Part shown: positions 20,001-28,256 of the stretch, piece by piece
Layout of the letters: each line of letters begins with the position of its first letter
Numbering within the stretch: position 1 is the first letter of the stretch
Source of the DNA: Sporosarcina cyprini
Lineage (GTDB): Bacteria; Bacillota; Bacilli; Bacillales_A; Planococcaceae
Assembly: GCF_022048975.1 (NCBI RefSeq)
Contig: NZ_JAKMHX010000023.1
Coordinates: 1-64,000 of the forward strand
DNA length: 64,000 nt
Direction of reading: 5' to 3'
The notes under the pieces: model-generated
The model's input: the letters and a program-made list of their open reading frames with translations, nothing else
Told to the model about the DNA's origin: nothing
Database searches by the model: none
Position numbers and translations under genes: made by a program

Positions 20001-21750
20001 TGGCGGTGGTGCATCGACAGGATCAGGCAAAATTAAAATTGTTAAACTGGGAGATGAAGAAGAGCCACTCGCAGGAGCGATATTTGAACTCTATAATGCA
20101 TCAGGAACAACTCTCCTTGAAACACTTATCACAGATAAAAATGGTGAAGCTTTAACGAAGAGAAACTATAGATTTAACGATAATAATGGTGGGCTACCAT
20201 ACAAACTAAAAGAAATTTCAGCACCTTCAGGCTATGTTATTGATGAGGAGTATAAAGATCCAAAAGATATTAAGTTTGAAAGTCCAGATAAAGAAATTAC
20301 AATTGTAAACAACAAAATCCGTCAGGGCTTCGAGTTATTCAAAGTAGGAGACGATAATCCATCAAAGGGGCTACAAGGAGCAATATTTGAATTAAGGAAA
20401 AATGGCGTCCTTATGTACGAGTTAACCTCAGGTGAAGATGGAAAAGTTATTCCTAAAGGTGAATTAGAAGCTGGTGATTATGAATTAATTGAAAAGAAAG
20501 CACCAGATCATTACTTGTTAGATGCTTCACCTATTAAATTCACAATTATTGCTGGGCAGACTGAAGTGTTACCATTGCAAAACAAAGTGAACAAAAGAGG
20601 AAAAGGAAAAATCATCCTGACAAAAGTGGATGTGGCAGATGCTGACAAGCCGCTGGAAGGTGCGGTATTTGAGTTATTTACTAGTGCAGATCCAGATAAC
20701 TCCGTGGCTAAAGAAACAACAGATGCTAATGGCGAAATCGTGTTCGATAATTTGCCATATGACAACTATATTGTAAAAGAAGTTCAAGCACCAGAATACT
20801 ATGTTATCGATAAATCTGACATTAAAATATTGCTTGACCAAGAGGAGATAAAACTCTTACCAATTAAAAACAAGAAAATCGATCGCTCGTTTAAAGTTAT
20901 TAAAGTCGATTCATCCAATTCAATTCTCAAACTAAAAGGAGCAGAATTTGAGTTACGTAAAAAAGATCCTCATGGGGAATACAAAGAATTCATTGAAACG
21001 AAAACGACTGATGACAAGGGAGAAATTATCTGGACTGATTTGAAAGTCGGTGAGTACCAACTTATTGAAACAAAAGCACCAACCGGCTATAGATTAGATG
21101 CTACACCAGTTTATTTTGAGATCGAGCAAAATCAAACGGAAACAAAAGTAGTTACGAAAGAAAATAGGAGAGTAATATCTCCACCACCAATGCCTGAGAT
21201 TCCAGAACCGGAAAGACCTACTAATCCTGAATATCCTTCAGAACCAGGCATCCCTGGCGGTGAAAACCCAGCCAGCCCAGGCAATCCTGGCGGTGAAGAT
21301 CCAAACCAACCAGGTAAACCAGGTGGAGAAGATCCATCCAATCCAAGTAACCCAGGCGGAGAGGATCCAAACAATCCATCCAACCCGGGCGGTGAAGATC
21401 CAACCGATCCAAACCAACCAGGTGGAGAAAATCCAACGAATCCTAACGAGCCGGGCGGAGAAAATCCTGACGATCCGAACCAATCTGGTGGAGCGAAGCC
21501 GAACAAGCCGAACAATCCAGGTGGCTCTGGAAGTGACGGAATTACAACCGACAATCCAAAACTGAATGGCAATGGAACAGTTAGCGGTTCAACCAATGGC
21601 AAAGGCCAAGGCGGTAATAAAGGAACTGCAGCGGGTGGAAAACTTCCACAAACAGGCGAAGAAACCTTAATGTATATGACTATTTTGGGCTCTGTCCTGT
21701 TACTGATTGGTGGAGTGCTGCTCGTACGTCGTCGGAAGACAAATGAATAA
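17032..21750 (+). CDS. Giant LPXTG-anchored adhesin with Cna-B (SpaA-type) domains
   Basis: 1572 residues. The signal peptide (about 1-27) is followed by a Glu/Asp/Ile-rich stretch (about 55-105), then a long series of beta-sandwich collagen-binding/adhesin-type domains with recurring 'ITWTIDVNYNN' and 'WKVQYNYNEQ' starts (to about 990). Four Cna-B domains (about 1000-1385) each end in a Glu motif (LKEISAPSGY, LIEKKAPDHY, VKEVQAPEYY, LIETKAPTGY), typical of intramolecular isopeptide bonds. A PGGEDP-type Pro/Gly wall-spanning repeat follows, then LPQTG at 1538-1542, a membrane helix and RRRK tail. The sortase gene follows directly. Codon use is more A-rich than in its neighbours, suggesting transfer. 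Confidence 0.93.
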   Translation: MKKVYGFMLMLLLISQTILGPIATVSAMDGGKNEISGEITENPESPEKVIEVSLNDKRDVEENGDEEITEEEEIIEEEEPSTDEEIIEEEPTANEEPNESLHSQSVDQTKQIITEEYFKFTKINMYDAIPQEDGSPQGKLISEIRPKLGDSVAVIFNWELIDDTHPYDVGATYTFQLPEGLKVPSNITNGVLDGGVGNYTVNTNGVVTFTFNGDIKGQKLSGYFYVWIKYDEEYFGEGKNNTVDFVSLGGTKIDVNFANPNESSELTKTGEPKKNGSNNSMNPDEIEWTVRFNQSEQLITGANLTDTLGEGLTLKGNTVDVYELTVQPNGGIVVPDTPTKKEVTLNGQEFSVNFGNISKAYEVRYTTTVTAPAAGGDVEFTNKAVLTGDGTDGITSKVGSAKVKFSEPLTKSTDKAVIYDPITQTTTWKVQYNYNEQTIEEKNAWIEDTFDTTKYELVPDSVKVYNVTINSNGTGKRAGEVNSTSYDVKHKNESEEDGGFKLKFKNTINTAYEIEYQIRPKDRRVYDSETINNKVTIYDETYKKGSKDIGQVIFKKENAGADFTINKTINWKLIINSDNKVMTDIVITDSYVGNHMQLLQDTIKVDGKELKDSLFELDAEESDYNEGFVIKLKSGKSLSTEAVITYTTKFNPQAGKPAEGSYKNTAIIEWNEDGKAQEPVTDHASEPYKSYTKENGNKTGSYNPKDKTITWTIDVNYNNYEITNAILKDEWDSSSTDAVKQTFVEGSLEVYGLIQNKENNSVSQGPKVTTITEEANLTINQDKNGFVLNLGDIGTGAYQIIYKTSLDGEGSIVGSYSNKATLTVGEEGPQRFEKSADPIIPTHNGKFVYKAGKQKDGEADIAQWTVTVNPSQSFINAGAVLTDTLSENQILLRDSIKIYTTVLPIENTSDYAITKGELVKKDFYTLSGEGNEIIITFNEDLKTSYILEYESFINTQDGDVIKNEVSFQGQTQNAIGGGSNEGIKVVLAGAGGGASTGSGKIKIVKLGDEEEPLAGAIFELYNASGTTLLETLITDKNGEALTKRNYRFNDNNGGLPYKLKEISAPSGYVIDEEYKDPKDIKFESPDKEITIVNNKIRQGFELFKVGDDNPSKGLQGAIFELRKNGVLMYELTSGEDGKVIPKGELEAGDYELIEKKAPDHYLLDASPIKFTIIAGQTEVLPLQNKVNKRGKGKIILTKVDVADADKPLEGAVFELFTSADPDNSVAKETTDANGEIVFDNLPYDNYIVKEVQAPEYYVIDKSDIKILLDQEEIKLLPIKNKKIDRSFKVIKVDSSNSILKLKGAEFELRKKDPHGEYKEFIETKTTDDKGEIIWTDLKVGEYQLIETKAPTGYRLDATPVYFEIEQNQTETKVVTKENRRVISPPPMPEIPEPERPTNPEYPSEPGIPGGENPASPGNPGGEDPNQPGKPGGEDPSNPSNPGGEDPNNPSNPGGEDPTDPNQPGGENPTNPNEPGGENPDDPNQSGGAKPNKPNNPGGSGSDGITTDNPKLNGNGTVSGSTNGKGQGGNKGTAAGGKLPQTGEETLMYMTILGSVLLLIGGVLLVRRRKTNE

Positions 21751-21776
21751 GTATTCTAGAAGAGAGGATGAGAACC

Positions 21777-22379
21777 TTGAAAAACAAAAAATCGATTCTT
21801 GGGATTTTGTTTTTGCTTACGGGGCTCGTCCTCGTTTCTATTCCGCTCTATGTGGAGTGGAATCAGAATAAAGAAGTGAAAGCGATGGAGCAGGCGTTGT
21901 CCCTCATTGCGCAGTCGGATGGCACCGAACCGGTTGCGCTGGACGCGATTCCGAACTTGACTCTGACGGAAGATGAGTTGACGCATGTGATGGAACTCGA
22001 AATCCCATACATCGATATGAAGCAACACATCTTGGAGAAAACGACAGATGAAAATCTGAATATCGCGCTGACGCAGATCAAGCCGGACCAAGTGCCGGGG
22101 GTAGGGAACTTCACAGTGGCGGGGCATCGTGGTTACCGAGATGGGCGCCACTTCAGTAATCTGGCTAAGGTGCCGATTGGCGAAAAAGTGTATCTGCATG
22201 CAGGCGAGGACACGTATGTATATGAAATCAAAAGCTCCGAAGTGATCGAACCTACTTTTGTTGAGGTTCTGGATGATACACAAGGGAAGAATGAAATCAC
22301 GATGATCACCTGCACGATTTCCGGCAAGAAACGGGTTGCTGTGAAGGGCGAACTGGTGGAACGTACTTCAAGAAAGTAA
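21777..22379 (+). CDS. Sortase, dedicated to the upstream LPQTG adhesin
   Basis: About 200 residues: short cytosolic tail, one N-terminal membrane helix, then the sortase barrel. The catalytic triad is visible: His in VAGHRGY, Cys in MITCTISGKKR and the nearby Arg. The size and single N-terminal anchor fit class D/E-type housekeeping or locus-specific sortases; the exact class is not certain. AGAGAGG at 21761-21767 abuts an ATG at 21768, so TTG at 21777 (9 bases away, reading MKNKKSILG) is preferred. It lies 26 bases after the adhesin and ends at a terminator, so adhesin and sortase form a unit. Confidence 0.92.
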   Translation: MKNKKSILGILFLLTGLVLVSIPLYVEWNQNKEVKAMEQALSLIAQSDGTEPVALDAIPNLTLTEDELTHVMELEIPYIDMKQHILEKTTDENLNIALTQIKPDQVPGVGNFTVAGHRGYRDGRHFSNLAKVPIGEKVYLHAGEDTYVYEIKSSEVIEPTFVEVLDDTQGKNEITMITCTISGKKRVAVKGELVERTSRK

Positions 22380-22384
22380 TAAGC

Positions 22385-22428
22385 AATCGAGTCATATCCT
22401 TTACAGAGGGATGGCTCGATTTTTTTCT
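22385..22428 (+). terminator. Terminator after the sortase gene
   Basis: AATCGAGTCATATCC pairs with GGGATGGCTCGATT (22385-22422), followed by T6. Confidence 0.85.
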
Positions 22429-22561
22429 GCGTTCTCGTTCTATGGAAGTTACTATTTACATAAATAAGGAGTAAAGCGTGTCCTTTTGCCCAATGAAATT
22501 TAAGTGTTTTGTAAGTATGGCTTGTTATCATAAAGAAAGATGGAAATTGAGGTGAGTCCAC

Positions 22562-23449
22562 ATGGCTTTTATTAGCAATCAAGACTTGAATAGCATAGAT
22601 CTGCTTCACCAGATACTAGACGAATCCTTTTTAGTCCTGTCTTTATCACCAAATGGAGAAATTATCGATGCCAATGCGTTGTTCCGGAGTTTTCTTCAAT
22701 ATGAATTGGAAGAGATCTACTTAAAAGGTTACAATAAATTGATCAATGATGGACCGAATTGGGCGGAACTCCGTGAGATGCTGGCGAAAGAGAAACGCTG
22801 GCAAGGGGAGAGTTGTCTTGTGACCAAGCGGGGCGATTTGAAATGGGTAAAATCGACATTTATTTTGTTGAATGAAGGTAAAGAGGATGCCAAGATCCTC
22901 TCGTTCCATTTGGATTGTACGGAACAAAAAAGAGCCGAGGAATATAGACGTTTGGCGTTTCAGAATGAGCTGACTGGCTTGCCCAATCGACGAGAATTGC
23001 TTTTATCGTTGGAACGGCATGTTTTTGAAGCGGAACAGAATGGATCCCATTTTGTGGTCATGTTTATTGACATCAACAGATTTAAATCCGTTAATGATTC
23101 GTATGGACATCATGTCGGGGATGCGTTGCTGATTGAAGTAGGAAAACGCCTTGCCAAGCTCCCATACGAACTGGAACTTTATCATTTAAGCGGAGATGAG
23201 TTCATAATATTAATGGATGATAATTCATCACTAGATGATGTTATTGCTTCTATCACGTTAGCATTTCATGACGGTTTTACAGTTGACACGTTTTGTGTCA
23301 AGGTGAGTGCGAGCATAGGAATCAGTCTTTACCCGGAAAATAGCAGAGATCCGGCTCGGCTCCTCCAACTTGCAGATCAAGCGATGTTCGAGGCGAAAGC
23401 CGGGGAATTCACTCGATGGAGCTTCGCTGGATTTCCATTTGTCGGGTAA
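22562..23449 (+). CDS. PAS-GGDEF protein, putative diguanylate cyclase
   Basis: 295 residues. A PAS sensor domain (about 12-125, with DANALFRSFL and the PAC-like WVKSTFILLNE) is followed by a GGDEF domain (about 130-290) with NELTGLPNRRELL, FIDINRFKSVND and the active-site loop S210-G-D-E-F. SGDEF replaces GGDEF; such variants can still make cyclic di-GMP. No RxxD inhibitory site is seen before the loop, and there is no EAL domain or membrane helix, so it is probably a cytosolic enzyme. It may link cyclic di-GMP to the surface genes next door, by position only. Confidence 0.88.
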   Translation: MAFISNQDLNSIDLLHQILDESFLVLSLSPNGEIIDANALFRSFLQYELEEIYLKGYNKLINDGPNWAELREMLAKEKRWQGESCLVTKRGDLKWVKSTFILLNEGKEDAKILSFHLDCTEQKRAEEYRRLAFQNELTGLPNRRELLLSLERHVFEAEQNGSHFVVMFIDINRFKSVNDSYGHHVGDALLIEVGKRLAKLPYELELYHLSGDEFIILMDDNSSLDDVIASITLAFHDGFTVDTFCVKVSASIGISLYPENSRDPARLLQLADQAMFEAKAGEFTRWSFAGFPFVG

Positions 23450-23499
23450 AAACAATGATTGAACTACAAGTGGAGAGAAAGCTTTATGGAATCTGAGGA

Positions 23500-23540
23500 G
23501 TCTGTTGCCATGCTAATCTTGGTGGTAACAGACTTATTTT
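23500..23540 (+). terminator. Terminator after the GGDEF gene
   Basis: GTCTGTTGCC (23500-23509) pairs with GGTAACAGAC (23524-23533), followed by TTATTTT. Confidence 0.75.
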
Positions 23541-23570
23541 CAGTACCATGGAGCTGAACATAATGCCAGA

Positions 23571-24698
23571 CTATCCTTTTACGATCATGTCATACAATTC
23601 AGTGGTGGACTGATCGGGCAGAATGCCTAATTCCTCCAGCAGTAGGGATTTCATCTCATGGTACACTTTTACGGCTTCTCCCCGATTTCCGATCTCTACA
23701 TAAAATCGCATCAGTTGTTGCACGACGTGTTCAGAATAAGGGTTAAACGTTACAAGCAAGCGTAAGTATTCCTGTGTTTTATCGATAGAACCTTGTTGCT
23801 GAAAGAAGTCCGCCATTTTCTGCAAACAATGTAGCATTTTTTGCCGGACACTTTGGGCTTTCGGCAAAGCCCAGTCATACCCGCTGCATTCCAAGTAATC
23901 TCCGGTGTAATGGTCGATGATTCCTTCGAACATCTCGATCGAATCGTCTGTAATTACAAGGTGCTCCTCCAAAAGATTCTCAAACTGGTGAACATCACAC
24001 TCGAACTGTTCCAGTTTCATCGTGTAGCTGCCATTGGAGAATAGAATGGCATTGGGCTGCCCGATGGAACTTAATAATTTTCGTAAATACGACAATGTCG
24101 TATGCAGCTGTATTTTTGCTCTCGAATACTCTACATCGGGCCACAGAATTTCGATCAGCGTGTCGCGTTGAGTGGGGCTATTCAAATGTGTGAAGAAAAA
24201 GGCGAAAAGTTCCTTCACTTTCGCTGTTTTCCACTTAATAGGCGTATTATGATGGTAGACGTTGAACTCTTTGAAACAGATGATTTTCAATGTTTTCAGC
24301 TGGTGGGGTGTGCTGCTCTTCTCATTGGAACGAATTCGCATTTGTTCTTGAATGCGCAGCGTCGTTTTCTCCAAACGTTCCTGCATGATCGGTTTTACAA
24401 GATAATCGATAGAATCCAATTCAAAAGCTTGAACGGCATAGTCCCGGTAGGCGGTAACAAAGACAATGAAAATATTCTTGTTCCACTCTTTGATGACATC
24501 CGCTAGATCCAATCCGCTCAATCCCGGCATTTCGATATCTAAAAAAGCGACATCAAACTGAAGATGCTGCATGTCTTTAAGCATCTCTGTTCCATTCGGG
24601 TAGGCCCCAACGACCTCCACTCTATTCGTTTTAACAAGCTTTTTCTCCAATTGCCGTAACGCCAGCTGCTCATCATCCACGATAATCGCTCGAATCAC
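23571..24698 (-). CDS. Response regulator with REC, OmpR-type wHTH and BTAD domains
   Basis: 375 residues. The receiver domain (about 1-120) has Asp8/Asp9, phosphoacceptor Asp54 in VAFLDIEMPG and Lys in YLVKPIMQ. Next come a winged-helix domain of Trans_reg_C/SARP type (about 140-235, with LIEILWPDVEYSRAKIQLHTTLSYLRKLL cut across its recognition helix) and a C-terminal bacterial transcriptional activator (BTAD, TPR-like) domain to the end, with LEELGILPDQSTTELY. The start is GTG at 24698 with only a weak ribosome site. No histidine kinase lies beside it, so it is an orphan regulator; targets are unknown. Confidence 0.88.
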   Translation of the reverse strand: MIRAIIVDDEQLALRQLEKKLVKTNRVEVVGAYPNGTEMLKDMQHLQFDVAFLDIEMPGLSGLDLADVIKEWNKNIFIVFVTAYRDYAVQAFELDSIDYLVKPIMQERLEKTTLRIQEQMRIRSNEKSSTPHQLKTLKIICFKEFNVYHHNTPIKWKTAKVKELFAFFFTHLNSPTQRDTLIEILWPDVEYSRAKIQLHTTLSYLRKLLSSIGQPNAILFSNGSYTMKLEQFECDVHQFENLLEEHLVITDDSIEMFEGIIDHYTGDYLECSGYDWALPKAQSVRQKMLHCLQKMADFFQQQGSIDKTQEYLRLLVTFNPYSEHVVQQLMRFYVEIGNRGEAVKVYHEMKSLLLEELGILPDQSTTELYDMIVKG

Positions 24699-25631
24699 CA
24701 GATACCGCCCACTTTCATCTACAATCTACCAAGTTATATATTTCCAGTCATTATCTCAAATTCCATCTGGGTATGGCAAGAGGACGGAGGTAGGAGGGGG
24801 AAAGTTGGAGGTTAGCTTAACAAGTGTTGCACAAAAGTACTAGTTAGATTAACAGATTAGTAGGTTATTCTGCTAATCTGTACTTTCATTTCCAGTACTA
24901 GCGATTCGGTTTTCAGTATATTTTTCCAATAATATCTATTAATTGTATGGAGGTATATATAATTTGTATAAAATCCTTGTTATCGAGAAGTGAAGTACAT
25001 GGCACAGTTCCTTATTCAGTTAATCCATAATTAACACTTAGATAAATAATGTATTCTTATTTTAACTGTCGTTAACACGCCATCTCGTTACATAACCAAC
25101 TAATTCCCCCGCTTTTCGGTATGATCCGCGTATAACCAACTAATCCCTGCGCCTAACTCGTATGCATCCATAATCGTATCCGCAACTTCACTAAATGCAT
25201 CACGTCGGTATTCAATTGTTAAGAACCTGCTACTTATCCAAACTCTATCTCAACAGTAGGGTTAAGGATATTGGGGCGGTTGTTTGTTACTCAGATTAGT
25301 AATCCGCTTATCCGTTTTCTCTCTTATCTGTACAACCACAGTAGAAATGAAACAAAAGGTTCAGAAGATAGTCGCCTGTCATTAGTTCTTCCTATATTAA
25401 CTTCTGATTTTTCTATTATGAGGATACAAAAAAACTTATTTCTTTGGAAAAAGGAAATAGGACCCTGAGACGATTTGCATACTCCTATTTATTCATGAAA
25501 TGACAGTATTTGACGCATGGAATCTAGCATGTTATTTAAATATGTAAAGATTGGGATTGTTATTTATAAGGAGAGGGGAATAGGGAATTGGAGATAACGT
25601 TGATTCACAGGGATGGGCGGGTGCTTGGGAG
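24699..25631 (+). other. Long non-coding region upstream of the LXG toxin gene
   Basis: About 930 bp without a convincing gene; a 65-codon open frame at 25271-25468 has no ribosome site or recognisable product. It contains a perfect 9-bp inverted repeat (ACAGATTAG 24852-24860 and CTAATCTGT 24873-24881), a direct repeat AGTACTAG (24836 and 24894), and two copies of ATAACCAACTAAT (25092 and 25132, 40 bp apart) in a stretch that also repeats CGTATNNATCC-like words. The small WXG/Lap partner genes common before LXG toxins are not seen. Confidence 0.5.
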
Positions 25632-27167
25632 TTGAAAATTTTAGCCGTCAGCCCATTTCAGGAAGGGCTGAAAAAAAACATTGATATGTTGAATAGACTC
25701 AATGGGGAAATGAAGACGATCGAAACTTCTATCGAGGCACTTGTGGCACTGGACGAAGCGTTTAAGGGAGAGGGCGGAAGTGCGATTCGCTCTTTCTATA
25801 ATGAGGTCCACCTCCCGTTCATCCGGCTGTTCCATATGATGCAGAGTGACTTTCTGAATGTATTGGAACGAATGGTGGCTGCATTGAATCAATTGGAACC
25901 GAATCCATCCGGTTTTATTCGAGAGAGTTTTCTAGAAGGGGAAGTAGAACAAGGGCTCACGGAAATCGCAAGAATTACCGCAAGTCTAACCGATGAAGCC
26001 AACCAGATCATGAACCAAGTGGCGGACATTGTTGCCTTGCCGAACCTGGGTGACAGCGGCGTGCAGGACGGCGTTTACAATGCGAAGCGAAAACGGGATA
26101 ATACGATTAAAGAGCTCCATCAATTTGACTCGGAGCAAACAGCCACTCTGACGGCCATCCAAGACCATATGGAAGTGATGGAGCGGTGGATCACAGACGC
26201 ATCTGGTCTGTTCACGGACAACCGGACTGATATCCAATTTGACACAGGGCAATGGGCACAACTACTCGCAAAGAACATACTCCAGACCGATCCAAGCTAT
26301 CAAGCTAATTTCACAGCAGGCGCGATTACCAATCCGGACTTAAAAGAAGAGCTCGAACAACACATGGAAACAATAGTGGAAGCTCAAAACGCAATTAAAC
26401 AGCCTGTTATGGAGGAAGAGACCTTCAACGTCTCTAAAGCTGCCCTCAAGGGAGGAGTCGGACTAGCTAGTGCATATCAGGCACAATCCACTCTGAATCA
26501 GGGCTTGCAGGCTCAAAGCCAACCCATGTCAAACCCGGCTGGCAAATCAAAGAACTTCATCCCGCCGCAAGCAGGAAAGCTCGTCAAGGGCGCTGCGGAC
26601 TTCTTGATCTTAGACGACATCAATACCATACTGGATAAAGATGCATCTCTTCTAGATAAAGGTCTCGCTGTGGTCTCCGTAACCCCGGTAGGGAAGGGGA
26701 TAAAAGCTGCTAGATTGGGATTTAAGCTCATTAAGAAAGCGTTTGGCGGTAAGGTGAAAAAAGTTGAGAAGATGAAGGATTCAACTAAGATGGGGATCGT
26801 CAATGAGGATATGCCACAAGTTAGAAAAAATGCAATTCAAGGGAGAAAATTTGAGGAACAAGAATTTGCTAAGTTTAAAAACAAAACCGTGGATGCAGTT
26901 GAACAAATTACGATAAAAACAAATACAACACCATCCGTTAGAGTCAGAGTCGATGCAATTGGATTTGATAAAAAGACTGGTAAGATTGTGATTAACGAAT
27001 ATAAATCATCCCAGACTGCTTCACTAACTAAAAACCAAAAAATCGGGTTTCCTGATATTGAGGAAGTTGGAGGAACCGTTGCAGGAAAAGGGAAAGGTAA
27101 ATTTACCGGTGGTGTTACGATACCACCTGGAACTAAGGTCGAGATAATACGTCCGGATAAACAATGA
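25632..27167 (+). CDS. LXG-domain polymorphic toxin with nuclease-like C-terminal domain
   Basis: 511 residues. The N-terminal LXG domain (about 1-230) begins with the classic pattern KILAVSPFQEGLKKNIDML and has GSAIRSFYNEVH. LXG proteins are exported by the type VII secretion system as antibacterial toxins. A pretoxin-like hydrophobic/Gly segment (about 275-380) follows. The C-terminal domain (about 395-511) contains D441...E456-Y-K458, a PD-(D/E)xK arrangement, suggesting a DNase; activity is inferred. The TTG start matches where family members begin; the ribosome site is poor. Immunity-type genes follow within 13 bases. No secretion genes are in the window. Confidence 0.88.
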   Translation: MKILAVSPFQEGLKKNIDMLNRLNGEMKTIETSIEALVALDEAFKGEGGSAIRSFYNEVHLPFIRLFHMMQSDFLNVLERMVAALNQLEPNPSGFIRESFLEGEVEQGLTEIARITASLTDEANQIMNQVADIVALPNLGDSGVQDGVYNAKRKRDNTIKELHQFDSEQTATLTAIQDHMEVMERWITDASGLFTDNRTDIQFDTGQWAQLLAKNILQTDPSYQANFTAGAITNPDLKEELEQHMETIVEAQNAIKQPVMEEETFNVSKAALKGGVGLASAYQAQSTLNQGLQAQSQPMSNPAGKSKNFIPPQAGKLVKGAADFLILDDINTILDKDASLLDKGLAVVSVTPVGKGIKAARLGFKLIKKAFGGKVKKVEKMKDSTKMGIVNEDMPQVRKNAIQGRKFEEQEFAKFKNKTVDAVEQITIKTNTTPSVRVRVDAIGFDKKTGKIVINEYKSSQTASLTKNQKIGFPDIEEVGGTVAGKGKGKFTGGVTIPPGTKVEIIRPDKQ

Positions 27168-27180
27168 AGGAGATGTAAAT

Positions 27181-27510
27181 ATGGCAGTTCATGAAATTGA
27201 CCAGATAGATGGTATGGGAAGAAGCGAGGATGGAAAGCAACTAATTTTCCTAATTAGTGATCATCTTGACTGGAAGAGTGAAGGTGAGCATTTACTAATG
27301 TTACAAGAAAAAATAAATGCTTATCTCGCTTTTATAGAATCAGAACAGTATAGGGAACATTATCAGGATGGTCAGTTTGAGGAATTTATCATAGAAATTC
27401 ATTTCCTCTATCCGACTACCGAAAAATGTGATGAATTTCTTGCAGTAGTAGGAGAACAACTACATCCACATAATATTTTCATTACGACAGAAATATCCGG
27501 AGAAGCATAA
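27181..27510 (+). CDS. DUF6572-type small protein, probable immunity protein
   Basis: 109 residues, acidic, starting MAVHEIDQIDGMG and containing SDHLDWKSEGEHL and LQEKINAYLAFIESEQ, a pattern I associate with the DUF6572 family found beside polymorphic toxins. It lies 13 bases after the LXG toxin with AAGGAGATG before the ATG, so it is the best candidate for the cognate immunity protein. A decayed second copy lies at 29723-29965. The function is inferred from position and family. Confidence 0.75.
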   Translation: MAVHEIDQIDGMGRSEDGKQLIFLISDHLDWKSEGEHLLMLQEKINAYLAFIESEQYREHYQDGQFEEFIIEIHFLYPTTEKCDEFLAVVGEQLHPHNIFITTEISGEA

Positions 27511-27511
27511 T

Positions 27512-28114
27512 ATGACTAGTATCAAACAACTCGAAAAAGAAACAATTGCATATTTGAAGAAAACTCTCTCGCCGGAAGGATACGCCTTCGCATCAGATAC
27601 ATTTTATAAGAAAGAGAAAGATTTTTTTATTCATGTTGTTTTCCTAGTGGCCAAAATAGAAAAAATGCCCCATCTTGTATGGAGAATGCACATTAAACCC
27701 TACGAATATGACAATATTTTTTGGGAAAACCTTGATATGGCGGAGAATATCAAACGGAAAGACAGTTTACGCGCTACAGGCGCCTTTACCGCTCCTTCAT
27801 ATAAATATGGAGAATGTATTATTGAATTAGATGACGTCCCATCGAGTTGTGAGTCAGCCATTAAGGACTTTACACATAAAACGGAAACCTTCTTGTCTAA
27901 CCTGGAATGGGATATTCATAAATTTAATAAGTTTATTTTGGAATCAGAAGGAATTAGAAGGGGTAATCTCCTGAAAGTATTAGCAAATATTCAAATGAAA
28001 GATTATAAAGCTGCCATGAATATTGCAAAAACCGAGCTGGAGAACGGAGAAAATGGAGGCTATCAAAACAACGGAAAAGATATTTATGAGCATATTATGT
28101 TGAATTATTCGTGA
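27512..28114 (+). CDS. Hypothetical protein in toxin/immunity operon
   Basis: 200 residues, soluble, no signal peptide or membrane segment. It starts 1 base after the DUF6572 stop, so it is translationally linked. The N-terminal part (EKETIAYLKKTLSPEGYAFASDTFYKKE) resembles immunity-type proteins with a long first helix and a Phe/Tyr-rich sheet, but I cannot name a family. It may be a second immunity factor or a chaperone for the toxin. It ends before a terminator at 28146. Confidence 0.65.
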   Translation: MTSIKQLEKETIAYLKKTLSPEGYAFASDTFYKKEKDFFIHVVFLVAKIEKMPHLVWRMHIKPYEYDNIFWENLDMAENIKRKDSLRATGAFTAPSYKYGECIIELDDVPSSCESAIKDFTHKTETFLSNLEWDIHKFNKFILESEGIRRGNLLKVLANIQMKDYKAAMNIAKTELENGENGGYQNNGKDIYEHIMLNYS

Positions 28115-28145
28115 AGCGACAACCATTCTAAAATGTTTTCAAAGT

Positions 28146-28173
28146 GAGTTCGGTACATTACCGGACTCCTTTT
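28146..28173 (+). terminator. Terminator inside the immunity array
   Basis: GAGTTCGGT (28146-28154) pairs with ACCGGACTC (28160-28168) with one wobble, then CTTTT. It separates the toxin operon from the SMI1 gene. Confidence 0.75.
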
Positions 28174-28256
28174 GAGTTTAAGTCTCATGCTAATAGAAGT
28201 TCGGTTTAATTTATCTGAATAAAAAATAAATTTGATGAAATGAGGAGCTTTGTAAA

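Noticed and set aside
21132..21602. 156-codon minus-strand frame rich in Pro and Gly
   Set aside because: Antisense of the Pro/Gly repeat in the adhesin's wall-spanning part; a composition artefact.
25271..25468. 65-codon frame upstream of the LXG toxin
   Set aside because: No ribosome site, no similarity to WXG or Lap partner proteins, and a composition typical of non-coding AT-rich DNA.
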